A DNA stretch of 54,432 nt from an uncultured Eubacteriales bacterium (GTDB lineage Bacteria; Bacillota; Clostridia; Oscillospirales; CAG-272), in assembly GCA_910586545.1 (NCBI GenBank), contig CAJUIQ010000010.1:1-54432 (forward strand), written 5' to 3'. The position numbers and the translations under genes are program-made. Position 1 is the first letter of the stretch. Every line of letters starts with the position of its first letter. Below are positions 1 through 8,559 of the stretch, one piece after another. The notes below the pieces were generated by a model that saw only the letters and a list, made by a program, of their open reading frames with translations, searched no databases and was not told where the DNA came from.

Positions 1-146
1 TCGCTTTCTTCCTTTGTGCCGATTGTCAGAACAGGGATTTTGGAATATTGGTCGCTTAACATAAAAAATATGGAGGTGTCAATATCGTATGCGCCAATTA
101 GGCTGATGATAACCAAGTCAGGGTTTATGATTTTCAACATCCCTTC
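1..146 (-). pseudogene. Fragment resembling a response-regulator receiver domain
   Basis: An open frame on the minus strand runs from about 146 off the left edge. It reads like the middle of a receiver-type protein, with segments such as INPDLVIISLIGAYDID and KIPVLTIGTKEES. That pattern (a hydrophobic strand ending near an acidic position, then a PVLTIGT strand) fits CheY-like domains. It is in a different frame from the cysteine desulfurase start that adjoins it, and no start codon or ribosome binding site supports a gene beginning here. I read it as an internal piece of another gene joined to the nifS fragment by rearrangement or by a contig-edge chimera. The family call is tentative because only about 48 residues are visible. 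Confidence 0.4.
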
Positions 147-610
147 GTGCCGATTTCGTTGTTTGCAAACATAACGCTTACCAGCGCTGTGTCCTCCCGG
201 ATTGCGGCTTCTACCTGCTCTGCCGTAACCATTCCTTCTCGGGATACATCCAGCAGAGTCACCTCAAAACCCTCTTTGGCTAGACGCTCCAGGGTATGCA
301 ATACAGCGTGATGCTCGATTTTAGTAGAAATTAGGTGACGCTTGCCTTTTTTTGCCCCCAGATGGGCTGCCGTGATCAGCGCCTGATTGTCTGACTCACT
401 GCCTCCGGAAGTAAAATAAAGTCCTTTGGCGTCACAGTGCAGGCATGTCGCAATACGCAATCTTGCATTTTCTAGCGCGTCGGCCGCAGCTTGTCCCTGG
501 GTATGCAGGCTGGAAGCATTTTCATACTTTCCATCATAGTACTGAATCATTTCTGCCAGTGCGTGCTGGGAGATGGTTGTCGTCGCAGCATTGTCGGCAT
601 AAACTTTCAT
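134..610 (-). pseudogene. Cysteine desulfurase (NifS/IscS family), N-terminal part only
   Basis: The product would take sulfur from L-cysteine on a PLP enzyme for Fe-S cluster or thiolation pathways. The start at 610 (MKVYADNAATTT) has a good AAGGAG ribosome binding site and shows the typical N terminus, the SGGSESDNQAL cofactor-site segment and the IEHHAVLHT segment. The family reads NNEIGT followed by an IQP-type continuation, but here the frame runs into a stop right after NNEIGTKGC. Only about 158 residues remain of a usual 380-400, so the PLP lysine and catalytic cysteine loop are absent. The break coincides with the start of a foreign frame (1-146). Either the gene is truly truncated or the window edge is chimeric. 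A consensus promoter lies upstream. Confidence 0.8.
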
Positions 611-670
611 TTTATATCTCCTTTTTATGCAGGCGGAAGAACCGCATTTCAATCTTTCATACAATAAAAC

Positions 671-700
671 AGTATACCACCTCTTATTATATACTGTCAA
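671..700 (-). promoter_or_regulatory. Promoter of the nifS fragment
   Basis: On the minus strand a perfect TTGACA (695-700) is followed after 18 bases by TATACT (671-676), 60 bases before the nifS start. It is a convincing vegetative sigma-A promoter and shows that the truncated gene was a normally expressed unit. Confidence 0.75.
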
Positions 701-993
701 TTGCATATCATGAAAATTTTTACACACTTTTATAAACCTATTATACTACTATGTTTATAAAAAGGCAAGTACAAAGCTGCCAAACTTTTATCCATTTAGC
801 GTCGAAAAAATAGAAAGAATATATGGAAAAGAAATGGTGCGTATGGTACAATACAACAAAACACTATTACTATAAATGACAGCTGGTCCCCCTCAGTCAC
901 CTGCCGGCGTCAGTATTTGTCGGTGGAGGAAAGGTCAGAATCCGTTTGCGGGGACAGCGTCAAATAAAAGTCAAATAAAAAAGGATGAAACAT
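701..993. other. Intergenic region upstream of the SpoVK-like gene
   Basis: About 290 bases without a convincing gene. No clear TTGACA/TATAAT pair faces the AAA ATPase. A TACAAT-like element near 847-852 could be a -10 box, and a GAATA...TATGGTA pair (817-848) weakly resembles a sporulation-sigma promoter but with a 20-base spacer, so I do not call it. The rest shows no terminator or riboswitch that I recognise. Confidence 0.3.
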
Positions 994-2004
994 ATGGATA
1001 AAAAAGATGAAATCATTGCCCAGCAGATGGAACTTATCCGGTCTATGACGGAACAAAATCTGCGTCGGGTAGGAGCGGATTTGTGGGGCGATGGGACTGC
1101 CACGCCACAGCAGCCTGCAAAGACAGCGGCCACTGGTCCTGTGCAAAAAGAGGAACAGAAAGAAGACGTTCCAGGGCGGGAAGACATAGAGAAACTGTTA
1201 AAAGAGTTGGAAGGCTATATCGGCCTGGAAAATGTAAAGCGGGAAGTGCGCAGCCTGATCAACATTGCACAGATATATCAAAAACGGCGTGAAAACAATC
1301 TGCCCGCGGCGGAGCTGTCTCTTCATATGGTATTTTCCGGGAATCCCGGTACAGGCAAAACGATGATTGCCCGGCTGATGGCCCGGGTATATCATTCTTT
1401 AGGAATTTTGTCAAAAGGGCACTTGGTAGAGGTAGACCGCAGCGGTCTTGTAGCCGGGTATGTAGGACAGACAGCTATAAAAACCGCCAAGGTGTTGGAA
1501 CAGGCGGCAGGTGGCGTGCTGTTTGTGGACGAGGCGTACACGCTCACCGCAGGCGGAGGGGAAAATGACTTCGGACAGGAAGCGGTGGATACCATTTTGA
1601 AAGCAATGGAGGATAACCGGGACGATTTGATTGTAATTGTAGCGGGATATACGGAATTGATGCAGGATTTTATCGAATCCAATCCCGGCCTGCGTTCCCG
1701 ATTTAATCGGTATCTGGAGTTTACGGATTATACGCCTGCGGAAATGCTGGAAATTTTTCTTGGAAATTGTCAAAAAAACTGTTACGAACTGCAGGAGGAC
1801 GCTGGCGATTTGCTGCTATCCTATTTTGAAAATATGACCGCGGCACGGCGGCGTACTTTCGGTAACGCCAGAGGGGTACGCAATGTGTTTGAACGGATTC
1901 TTTCCTGTCAAGCAAATCGCCTTGCCGGAAAAGAGACGGTCAGCCGCGAGGACCTCATGCAGATTCTTTTGGAAGACGTTGCTGCCTCCATAGAATGTTC
2001 GTGA
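994..2004 (+). CDS. AAA+ ATPase, CbbX/SpoVK family
   Basis: A 336-residue cytoplasmic AAA+ ATPase of the CbbX/SpoVK family. After a charged, proline-rich N terminus (about residues 1-60) comes the AAA module: Walker A GNPGTGKT at about 116-123, Walker B VLFVDEAY at about 175-182, sensor and arginine-finger region NPGLRSRFNRYLEF, and a C-terminal lid helix bundle. Length fits SpoVK of Bacillus (about 320). SpoVK is needed for spore maturation, and sporulation genes lie nearby, but close relatives also act as Rubisco-activase-like or unassigned chaperones, so the substrate is unknown. ATG 994 is preferred over ATG 985 because the AAAAAAGG site directly abuts 985 and is correctly spaced for 994. 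Confidence 0.8.
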   Translation: MDKKDEIIAQQMELIRSMTEQNLRRVGADLWGDGTATPQQPAKTAATGPVQKEEQKEDVPGREDIEKLLKELEGYIGLENVKREVRSLINIAQIYQKRRENNLPAAELSLHMVFSGNPGTGKTMIARLMARVYHSLGILSKGHLVEVDRSGLVAGYVGQTAIKTAKVLEQAAGGVLFVDEAYTLTAGGGENDFGQEAVDTILKAMEDNRDDLIVIVAGYTELMQDFIESNPGLRSRFNRYLEFTDYTPAEMLEIFLGNCQKNCYELQEDAGDLLLSYFENMTAARRRTFGNARGVRNVFERILSCQANRLAGKETVSREDLMQILLEDVAASIECS

Positions 2005-2056
2005 AAAAGTATCAAAAAAATCTTCATCTTTTTTACAATTATTCATAAATTCCTTA

Positions 2057-2085
2057 TTTACAAAGCAGTGGAAAGGATGTATAAT
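2057..2085 (+). promoter_or_regulatory. Promoter of nifJ
   Basis: TTTACA (2057-2062), a 17-base spacer and TATAAT (2080-2085) form a strong sigma-A promoter. Its start point would fall near 2092, inside a long inverted repeat annotated separately. Confidence 0.75.
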
Positions 2086-2113
2086 AACCTTTGAGCAACT
2101 ACGCTCAAAGGTT
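2086..2113 (+). promoter_or_regulatory. Perfect inverted repeat spanning the nifJ transcription start
   Basis: Arms AACCTTTGAGC (2086-2096) and GCTCAAAGGTT (2103-2113) are perfect complements around a 6-base centre. The repeat starts directly after the -10 box, so it overlaps the predicted +1. That favours an operator for a dimeric repressor over a leader hairpin, because the transcript would lack part of the left arm. A TGTTTTC tail also makes a weak terminator reading possible. Confidence 0.55.
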
Positions 2114-2152
2114 TGTTTTCAATAATTAACTATATATACGGAGGAACCCTAC

Positions 2153-5100
2153 ATGGCAAGAAGAAAAGTATCCATGGACGGTAACACCGCTGCGGCGCAT
2201 GTTTCTTATGCGTTCACGGAAGTTGCCGCAATCTATCCCATTACGCCGTCCTCTCCGATGGCGGAAATCACAGACACCTGGTCTGCGACAGACAAAAACA
2301 TTTTCGGAGAAAACGCGCGCAATATTTTCGGGGACCGGGTTCGGGTTATGGAAATGCAGTCGGAGGCAGGCGCCGCCGGCGCTGTACACGGTTCTCTGGC
2401 AGCAGGTGCACTGACCACGACCTATACGGCTTCTCAGGGACTGTTGCTGATGATCCCCAATATGTATAAAATTGCAGGAGAGCTGCTGCCCAGCGTTATC
2501 CACGTTTCTGCACGCTGTGTAGCTTCTCACGCGCTGAACATTTTCGGCGACCATTCCGATATTTACGCATGCCGGCAGACCGGTTATGCAATGTTGGCGG
2601 AAACCAACCCTCAGGAAGTTATGGACCTTGGCGCTGTTGCCCATTTGGCAACCATTGAAGGCCGCGTTCCTTTCCTGAACTTCTTCGATGGATTCCGTAC
2701 TTCTCATGAGATTCAGAAGATTGAAGCATGGGATTATGAAGATCTGAAAGAAATGGTGGATATGGATGCCATTCAGGCATTCCGCAGTCGGGCACTGAAT
2801 CCGGAGCATCCTGTGCTGCGCGGTTCTGCTGAAAACGGCGATATCTTCTTCCAGCATCGTGAGGCATGCAACCGTTACTATGACGAGCTGCCTGCTATCG
2901 TAGATAAATACTTTGATAAAGTAAATAAGAAGCTGGGTACTGATTATCAAGCATTCAACTATTACGGCGCACCAGATGCAGACCGGGTGATCATCGCTAT
3001 GGGTTCTGTTTGCGACGTAGCGGAAGAAGTAATTGATTACCTGACCGCTGCCGGTGAAAAGGTAGGTCTGGTAAAGGTACGTTTGTACAGACCTTTCGTA
3101 GCGGACAAGCTGCTTGCCGCTATTCCTCAGACAGCAAAGAAAATCGCTGTTTTGGACAGAACAAAGGAACCTGGCGCACTGGGCGAGCCCTTGTATCTGG
3201 ATGTTGTAACCGCGCTGGCTTCCAAAGGCGTTTCCGATAAGACCATTGTAGGCGGACGTTACGGGCTTGGTTCTAAGGATACAACTCCTGCGTCTATCTT
3301 TGCCGTATATGAGAATCTGTCCTGCGACGCGCCTAAGAACAACTTTACCATCGGCATTGTAGACGATGTAACCGGCCTGTCTCTGGATGAGAAGGATGCT
3401 CCCGACACCTCCGCAAAGGGAACCATTTCCTGCAAGTTCTGGGGCCTGGGCGGCGACGGTACCGTAGGTGCGAACAAGAACTCTATTAAAATCATCGGCG
3501 ACCATACCGATAAATATATTCAGGCATATTTCCAGTATGACTCCAAGAAGACAGGCGGCGTGACCATTTCTCACCTGCGTTTCGGCGACGCGCCTATTAA
3601 GAGCCCCTACTATATTACCCAGGCAGACTTTGTTGCATGTCACAACCCCTCCTACATTTTGAAGGGCTTTAAGATTGTAAATGACGTGAAACCCGGCGGT
3701 ACCTTCCTTTTGGACTGCCTGTGGTCTGCGGACGAACTGGACGCACACCTGCCCGCATCTGTGAAGTCCTATATTGCAAACAACGATATTCAGTTCTATA
3801 TTATCAACGCAACCTCTATTGCCAAAAATGATGTTGGCAATGCAAAAGTAAAGAACACCATCCTGCAGGCTGCATTCTTTGCGCTGGCAAAGATTATGCC
3901 CCTGGAAGAGGCTGTTGAATACATGAAGTACATGGCAACGAAGTCCTATTCCAAGTTTGGTCAGGACGTTGTTGACCAGAACCATAAGGCTATCGATATG
4001 GGCGCCGGAGCACTGGTGAAAGTAGACGTGCCCGCAGCCTGGAAGAACGCAGGCGAAACGCCCGCAGAGGCGCCTGCTACCGGCGACCGTCCGGAGCTTG
4101 TGAAATTTGTCAACGAGGTAGTTAAACCTGTAGGCAAAATGGACGGCGATTCTCTGCCTGTATCTGCTTTTGCTGAGAGAGCGGACGGTACATTCCCGCA
4201 GGGATCCGCTGCTTATGAAAAGCGCGGCGTTGCCGTTATGGTTCCCGTTTGGCATGAGGAAAACTGTATCCAGTGTAACCAGTGCAGCTTTGTGTGTCCC
4301 CACGCTACAATCCGTCCCTTTGCTATGAATGCCAAAGAGGCTGCCGCAGCTCCCGCACAAACCCGGTTTACTGCAAAGATGACCGGCAAGGGCTGCGAAG
4401 ATCTCAAATTTACGATTGCTATCAGCCCGCTGGATTGTATGGGATGTACTCTTTGCGTGAAGACCTGTCCCACTAAGCCGGAAAAGAGAGCGCTGGAAAT
4501 GGTACTGCAGGATACCCAGCTGGATCAGCAGGAAGTATTCGATTACGCTGTGAAGAATGTGTCCAAAAAGGATCTGCCTTTTGCACAGAGCACCATCAAG
4601 GGCAGTCAGTTCCAGCAGCCGTTGCTTGAGTTCTCCGGCGCATGTGCGGGCTGTGCAGAACCCACATACGCACGTTTGATCACCCAGCTGTTCGGTGAGA
4701 GAATGATTGTCTCCAACGCAACTGGATGTTCCTCCATTTGGGGCGGCAGTGCGCCTGCAACGCCTTACACTGTAAACCATGAAAGCGGTAAGGGTCCCGC
4801 ATGGGCAAACTCCCTGTTCGAGGACAACGCAGAACATGGTTTGGGTATTTACCTGGGTCAAAAAGCGATTCGTGAACGCCTTATCGGTTACGTGAAGGAA
4901 CTGGATATGGTCGTTACAGACGCAGATAAGAAAGCAGTAATTGCCGCATATCTGGATACGCTGGAAGATGGCGAGGCCAATGCAGCGGCAACAGATGCTC
5001 TGGTTGCAATGCTGGAAGGCTGCAGCTGCGATGCTTGTGCGGATCTGCGTACAAAGATTCTCAACGATAAAGACTACCTGTCCAAGAAGTCCGTATGGAT

Positions 5101-5734
5101 CTTCGGTGGAGACGGATGGGCATACGACATCGGATTTGGTGGTTTGGACCACGTTTTGGCTACCGGCGAAGATGTAAATATTATGGTATTTGATACCGAG
5201 GTATACTCCAACACTGGTGGACAGGCTTCCAAGGCTTCCAACGTAGGTCAGGTTGCACAGTTTGCGGCAGCAGGTAAGGCAATCGGCAAAAAGAATCTTG
5301 CAGAAATCGCTATGTCCTACGGCTATGTATATGTAGCACAGATCGCTATGGGCGCAGATATGAACCAGACCCTGAAAGCCATTCGCGAAGCAGAAGCTTA
5401 TCACGGTCCTTCCCTGATTATCGGATATTCTCCCTGCGAGATGCACGGTATCAAGAAGGGTGGTATGCAGAACTGCCAGCTGGAAATGAAGAAGGCTGTG
5501 GAAGCAGGCTACTGGCACATGTTCCGGTATAATCCTACTTTGGAATCCGGCAAGTTGATTATCGATTCCAAGGAGCCTACCGGTAATTATAAAGAGTTCA
5601 TCCAGAACGAGGCACGGTATGCGCGCCTTGCACAGTCCTTCCCGGAAAGAGCAGAACGGCTCTTTACGCAGGCAGAGGCAGCAGCAGCAGAGAAATACCA
5701 GCGTCTTGTCAGAATGGGCAAGCTTTACGAATAA
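2153..5734 (+). CDS. nifJ: Pyruvate:ferredoxin (flavodoxin) oxidoreductase
   Basis: Single-chain PFOR that oxidises pyruvate with CoA to acetyl-CoA and CO2, passing electrons to ferredoxin; it is central to anaerobic energy metabolism. The 1193-residue length fits the fused family. Visible in order are the N-terminal pyrimidine-binding domain (YPITPSSPMAE near residue 25), the CoA/transketolase-C domains, two ferredoxin-type 4Fe-4S motifs (CIQCNQCSFVCP near 705 and CMGCTLCVKTCP near 762), the proximal-cluster cysteines in GACAGCAEP (about 829), and the TPP-binding segment GDGWAYDIGFGGLDH (about 985). ATG 2153 has GGAGGA eight bases upstream. It is monocistronic, with its own promoter and terminator. 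All key motifs are intact. Confidence 0.97.
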   Translation: MARRKVSMDGNTAAAHVSYAFTEVAAIYPITPSSPMAEITDTWSATDKNIFGENARNIFGDRVRVMEMQSEAGAAGAVHGSLAAGALTTTYTASQGLLLMIPNMYKIAGELLPSVIHVSARCVASHALNIFGDHSDIYACRQTGYAMLAETNPQEVMDLGAVAHLATIEGRVPFLNFFDGFRTSHEIQKIEAWDYEDLKEMVDMDAIQAFRSRALNPEHPVLRGSAENGDIFFQHREACNRYYDELPAIVDKYFDKVNKKLGTDYQAFNYYGAPDADRVIIAMGSVCDVAEEVIDYLTAAGEKVGLVKVRLYRPFVADKLLAAIPQTAKKIAVLDRTKEPGALGEPLYLDVVTALASKGVSDKTIVGGRYGLGSKDTTPASIFAVYENLSCDAPKNNFTIGIVDDVTGLSLDEKDAPDTSAKGTISCKFWGLGGDGTVGANKNSIKIIGDHTDKYIQAYFQYDSKKTGGVTISHLRFGDAPIKSPYYITQADFVACHNPSYILKGFKIVNDVKPGGTFLLDCLWSADELDAHLPASVKSYIANNDIQFYIINATSIAKNDVGNAKVKNTILQAAFFALAKIMPLEEAVEYMKYMATKSYSKFGQDVVDQNHKAIDMGAGALVKVDVPAAWKNAGETPAEAPATGDRPELVKFVNEVVKPVGKMDGDSLPVSAFAERADGTFPQGSAAYEKRGVAVMVPVWHEENCIQCNQCSFVCPHATIRPFAMNAKEAAAAPAQTRFTAKMTGKGCEDLKFTIAISPLDCMGCTLCVKTCPTKPEKRALEMVLQDTQLDQQEVFDYAVKNVSKKDLPFAQSTIKGSQFQQPLLEFSGACAGCAEPTYARLITQLFGERMIVSNATGCSSIWGGSAPATPYTVNHESGKGPAWANSLFEDNAEHGLGIYLGQKAIRERLIGYVKELDMVVTDADKKAVIAAYLDTLEDGEANAAATDALVAMLEGCSCDACADLRTKILNDKDYLSKKSVWIFGGDGWAYDIGFGGLDHVLATGEDVNIMVFDTEVYSNTGGQASKASNVGQVAQFAAAGKAIGKKNLAEIAMSYGYVYVAQIAMGADMNQTLKAIREAEAYHGPSLIIGYSPCEMHGIKKGGMQNCQLEMKKAVEAGYWHMFRYNPTLESGKLIIDSKEPTGNYKEFIQNEARYARLAQSFPERAERLFTQAEAAAAEKYQRLVRMGKLYE

Positions 5735-5739
5735 TAAGC

Positions 5740-5771
5740 AAAAAAAGGCTGCGATTTCGCAGCCTTTTTTG
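5740..5771 (+). terminator. Rho-independent terminator of nifJ
   Basis: A-run, AGGCTGCGA/TCGCAGCCT stem with a short loop, then a T-run, just after the nifJ stop. Confidence 0.9.
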
Positions 5772-5880
5772 TATCTTTTCTTTGTAGGAGAGTATGGCCC
5801 AGTACGACTCAAAAATCTTAAACAAGACGAAGCATACGCAAAGCTTCCCTGTAAAAAATGAAAATTTTTTATTTTTCCTC

Positions 5881-5909
5881 TTGACAACATCTCTATGACA
5901 GAGTATAAT
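5881..5909 (+). promoter_or_regulatory. Consensus promoter of the T-box leader
   Basis: Perfect TTGACA (5881-5886), 17-base spacer, perfect TATAAT (5904-5909). Transcription would start near 5916, at the 5' end of the T-box RNA. Confidence 0.85.
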
Positions 5910-5915
5910 GCTAAC

Positions 5916-6182
5916 AAATAAAAGCAAATAAACCGATGAAGCGAAGATCAAACCGACGTGGACGTCTACAGAGAGCAGGGGGAGGTGGAAGCCCTGCGGC
6001 AGGTCGCCCGGCAAATGGATCGCTGAGGGAATGGAGAAAGGCAGTTTTGCTAAGTACCCGGACCGTATGCCTGCGTTAAAGGCAGGAGTGTGTTGGCACT
6101 CTGGAAAGCGGCATGTATTTTACATGCAAAAAGGTGGCGTTGCAGGTTTTATCCTGTCCTTTTGGGACAGGATTTTTTTGTT
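5916..6182 (+). promoter_or_regulatory. T-box leader, tryptophan-specific
   Basis: A tRNA-sensing transcription-attenuation leader. Visible parts: the lower Stem I helix AGCGA/TCGCT; a specifier loop with TGG (Trp) at 6016-6018 followed by A, just before the 3' strand of that helix; the Stem I distal element CAGAGAGCAGGGGG...GGTGGAAGCCCTGC (about 5969-5998); Stem III with the CCTGCGTTAAAGGCAGG hairpin (about 6070-6086); and the antiterminator bulge GGTGGC (TGGC at 6135-6138). The terminator has arms ATCCTGTCC/GGACAGGAT followed by seven Ts (6151-6179). AAAAGG before the bulge can pair with CCTTTT of the terminator. TGGC pairs with a tRNA end GCCA, matching the G discriminator of Trp tRNA. The next gene downstream is convergent, and the likely target trpXYZ lies beyond it. 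Confidence 0.88.
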
Positions 6183-6197
6183 TTTATGGCATAATGG

Positions 6198-6488
6198 TTA
6201 TGTATAGTCAAAAGAGCACCGCTGTACAATATGAGGATTCATAATCCTTCCGAGTTCCAGATGAATGGGATGACTTAAATACTGCTCTAAGGCCGCTGCG
6301 TCCCGTAGTTCCATCTGGATCATCAGATCCATATTTGATTCCCGGGTAATACAGTTTTTCCGCACCTGTACGGATGCTATTTCCTGTGGCATCGCCTCTT
6401 GCAGCCGGCAGAACCCATCTGAAATTTCCTGAAAAACAGCAGGAGAGAAAAATCCTGCCTCAAATTTCATAAATACCATGTGCGTCAT
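6198..6488 (-). CDS. Dabb (stress-responsive A/B barrel) domain protein
   Basis: A 96-residue protein starting MTHMVFMKFEAGF, with the family pattern of a ferredoxin-like alpha/beta barrel: an N-terminal strand, a helix with repeated F/L positions, a paired strand (NMDLMIQMEL) and a C-terminal YLSHPIHLELG segment. Dabb proteins are small dimeric barrels of mostly unknown role. Start 6488 has GGGAG nine bases upstream, and a minus-strand promoter TTGATT-N17-TATACT lies directly before it (about 6515-6543). The gene sits between the Trp T-box and trpXYZ on the opposite strand, so T-box read-through RNA would be fully antisense to it. Confidence 0.75.
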   Translation of the reverse strand: MTHMVFMKFEAGFFSPAVFQEISDGFCRLQEAMPQEIASVQVRKNCITRESNMDLMIQMELRDAAALEQYLSHPIHLELGRIMNPHIVQRCSFDYT

Positions 6489-6603
6489 AGAACACAACTC
6501 CCTTCTATATACGTAAAGTATAGCGAACCCTTGCAGGAAAATCAAGTCAGAATCCGCTGCGGCGGTTAAAATAAATAATGACAAGAATGATTGGAGGATT
6601 ATC

Positions 6604-7608
6604 ATGAAAAAACGAATTTCTATTTTTTTGCTGCTCACTCTGGTTACTGCTCTTCTACTCGGCGGTTGTACCAAAAACGTGGAACCCAAAGAGACGGATG
6701 GCGATCAGAAAACCTACAAATTCGGGATCATCTCCCAAATTGAAAACGGCGCTTTTTTGGATATGCGTGACGGCATCATCGCCGGTTTGGAAAATGCCGG
6801 ATATACTGAGGAGAATGCGACAATTGATTATAAGTGCGCCCAGGGAGACGCGACAACGCTGTCCACAATCTGCTCTACCATGGACGATGGTTCCTATGAC
6901 GCTGTGTTTACCATAGCCACGCCTGCAACCCAGGCATTTGTAAATATGGAATCGGAAACGCCAAATTTCTTCTGCGCCGTGTCTGCTCCCATAGCCGCCG
7001 GTGTAATTACAGAGATGGAAACTCCGGACAAAAATGCAACCGGAACATCCAACGCCATTCCTACCTCCGATATTATAGACCTGGCATATACTCTCACACC
7101 GAACGTTACCAAGTTTGGTTTTATCTACTGCACAGCACAGGCGAATGCCACTGAAACGGTAAAATCTGCTTGTGATTATCTGGAAGGAAAAAATATTGAC
7201 TATACAGTAAAAACAGTAGAAACTTCTGACGATGTGGGCAGTGTAACTGAGGCGCTTATCGCAGACGGCGCGGATGTAATCTTTATCCCAAATGACGCTG
7301 TCGTGCAGTCCGGTATATCGGCCCTAACAGAAATTTGCAAAGACGAAAAAATCCCCACATACTGCTCCTCCGCAACGACTGTGGCTTCCGGCTGTCTTGC
7401 GACGCTTGCTATCGATGATAAAGGAATCGGCGAAAAAACGGCCGCTATTGCCGCAGAGTATTTCCAGGGTAAAGCGGTAGAAACGCTTCCTTCTATTGTA
7501 GTGGACGTGGACTACTGCACCATCAATGCCGCACTGGCGCAGAAGCTGGACGTAACGATTCCGAATGAAGAGACTTTGGGCTATACCATTAAACTATACG
7601 AAGAATAA
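6604..7608 (+). CDS. trpX: ABC transporter substrate-binding lipoprotein, TrpX type
   Basis: A 334-residue lipoprotein of the ABC_sub_bind family (PF04392-like). The signal sequence ends in the lipobox LLGGC with Cys22 as the anchor. The mature part has the two-lobed periplasmic-binding pattern, including KFGIISQIENGAFLDM, YDAVFTIATPATQAF, and GADVIFIPNDAVVQSG typical of this family. In Bacillota such genes with a matching permease and ATPase are the predicted tryptophan importer TrpXYZ, often under Trp T-box control. The T-box here lies 420 bases upstream, beyond a convergent gene. ATG 6604 has TTGGAGGA upstream. No good promoter is visible between 6490 and 6600, which supports transcription from the T-box promoter. 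Substrate is inferred, not shown. Confidence 0.8.
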   Translation: MKKRISIFLLLTLVTALLLGGCTKNVEPKETDGDQKTYKFGIISQIENGAFLDMRDGIIAGLENAGYTEENATIDYKCAQGDATTLSTICSTMDDGSYDAVFTIATPATQAFVNMESETPNFFCAVSAPIAAGVITEMETPDKNATGTSNAIPTSDIIDLAYTLTPNVTKFGFIYCTAQANATETVKSACDYLEGKNIDYTVKTVETSDDVGSVTEALIADGADVIFIPNDAVVQSGISALTEICKDEKIPTYCSSATTVASGCLATLAIDDKGIGEKTAAIAAEYFQGKAVETLPSIVVDVDYCTINAALAQKLDVTIPNEETLGYTIKLYEE

Positions 7609-7626
7609 AAGCAAAGGAATTTTGTC

Positions 7627-8559
7627 ATGCTATATGTAACAGCCATTCAAGAGGGTTTTCTATATGGACTTTTGGCTATTGGCGTGTTTATCTCCCTGCG
7701 GGTGCTGAATATTCCGGATCTGACGACGGAAGGCTCCTTTGGGTTTGGCAATGCTGCAGCGGCCGCTGCAGTGGCTATGGGATATCATCCCAACGTCTCC
7801 CTCTTATTTGCTCTGCTGGCGGGTTTTGCCGCAGGCCTTGTCACCGGATTTTTGCAAACGAAACTGAAGGTCCATCCAGTACTTGCCGGTATTATTACGA
7901 TGAGCGGGCTATACTCCATCAATTTAATCGTTCGGGGCGGGCCTAACCTGGCCATAGGGGAGAGTTCTCTGTTCAAACTGGCGTATGCCTTTTTGGGTGA
8001 AGCCGCCAGCCGGGACGATAAAAAAATTGCCGGAGCAATTCTAGCCGCTGTCCTGTGTATCGTAATCGTTTTGCTAATAGCTTTGTTTTTCAAAACCCAT
8101 CTTGGCATGTGTATCCGGGCAACGGGGGACAATCCGGACATGGTACGAGCATCTTCCATCAATGTCGATCGAACGAAAATCATAGGTCTGTGCATTTCTA
8201 ACGGTCTCATCGCCCTATCCGGCGCACTTATCGCTCACTATGTGGGATATTCCGACGCCAGTTCCAGCAGCGGTACCCTGATTTACGGTCTGGCAGCAGT
8301 GATTATCGGAGAAGCGTTGTTTTCTTTGTTCCCCCGGAGCCGACGCGGTGTGACCATCGGCTTGCTATCCGCGGTGTGCGGTTCGATCCTTTATAAGGTT
8401 ATTGTAACCTTTGTAGTAGACGCAGAACTGTTTGGTGCAAACAGCGCGAACTTGATGAAACTGTTGTGCGCTGTAATTGTAGCGTTCACACTGATCATTC
8501 CTGCTGCGCGGGATGCTTTGATTTCCTGGAAAAACAGATGGGAGGCGCGCCGAGCATGA
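7627..8559 (+). CDS. trpY: ABC transporter permease, TrpY type
   Basis: A 310-residue integral membrane protein of the BPD_transp_2 (branched-chain amino acid/sugar permease) fold with about eight to nine hydrophobic segments. It begins MLYVTAIQEGFLYGLLAIGVFISLR, and the N-terminal LNIPDLTTEGSFG and central GMCIRATGDNPDMVRA segments are characteristic of the permease that pairs with PF04392-type binding proteins. It is 18 bases after the binding-protein gene and overlaps the ATPase gene by four bases (ATGA), so the three are one operon. It would form the membrane channel for the amino acid, probably tryptophan. Confidence 0.8.
   Translation: MLYVTAIQEGFLYGLLAIGVFISLRVLNIPDLTTEGSFGFGNAAAAAAVAMGYHPNVSLLFALLAGFAAGLVTGFLQTKLKVHPVLAGIITMSGLYSINLIVRGGPNLAIGESSLFKLAYAFLGEAASRDDKKIAGAILAAVLCIVIVLLIALFFKTHLGMCIRATGDNPDMVRASSINVDRTKIIGLCISNGLIALSGALIAHYVGYSDASSSSGTLIYGLAAVIIGEALFSLFPRSRRGVTIGLLSAVCGSILYKVIVTFVVDAELFGANSANLMKLLCAVIVAFTLIIPAARDALISWKNRWEARRA

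Noticed and set aside
817..848. Forespore-type (sigma-G-like) promoter before the SpoVK-like gene
   Set aside because: The elements GAATA and TATGGTA are present but separated by 20 bases, outside the normal spacing.
2126..5917. A 1263-codon open frame on the minus strand across nifJ
   Set aside because: It is the mirror frame of a highly biased coding sequence. The product is low in recognisable motifs, rich in Cys/His/Ile runs, and the plus strand is a complete PFOR.
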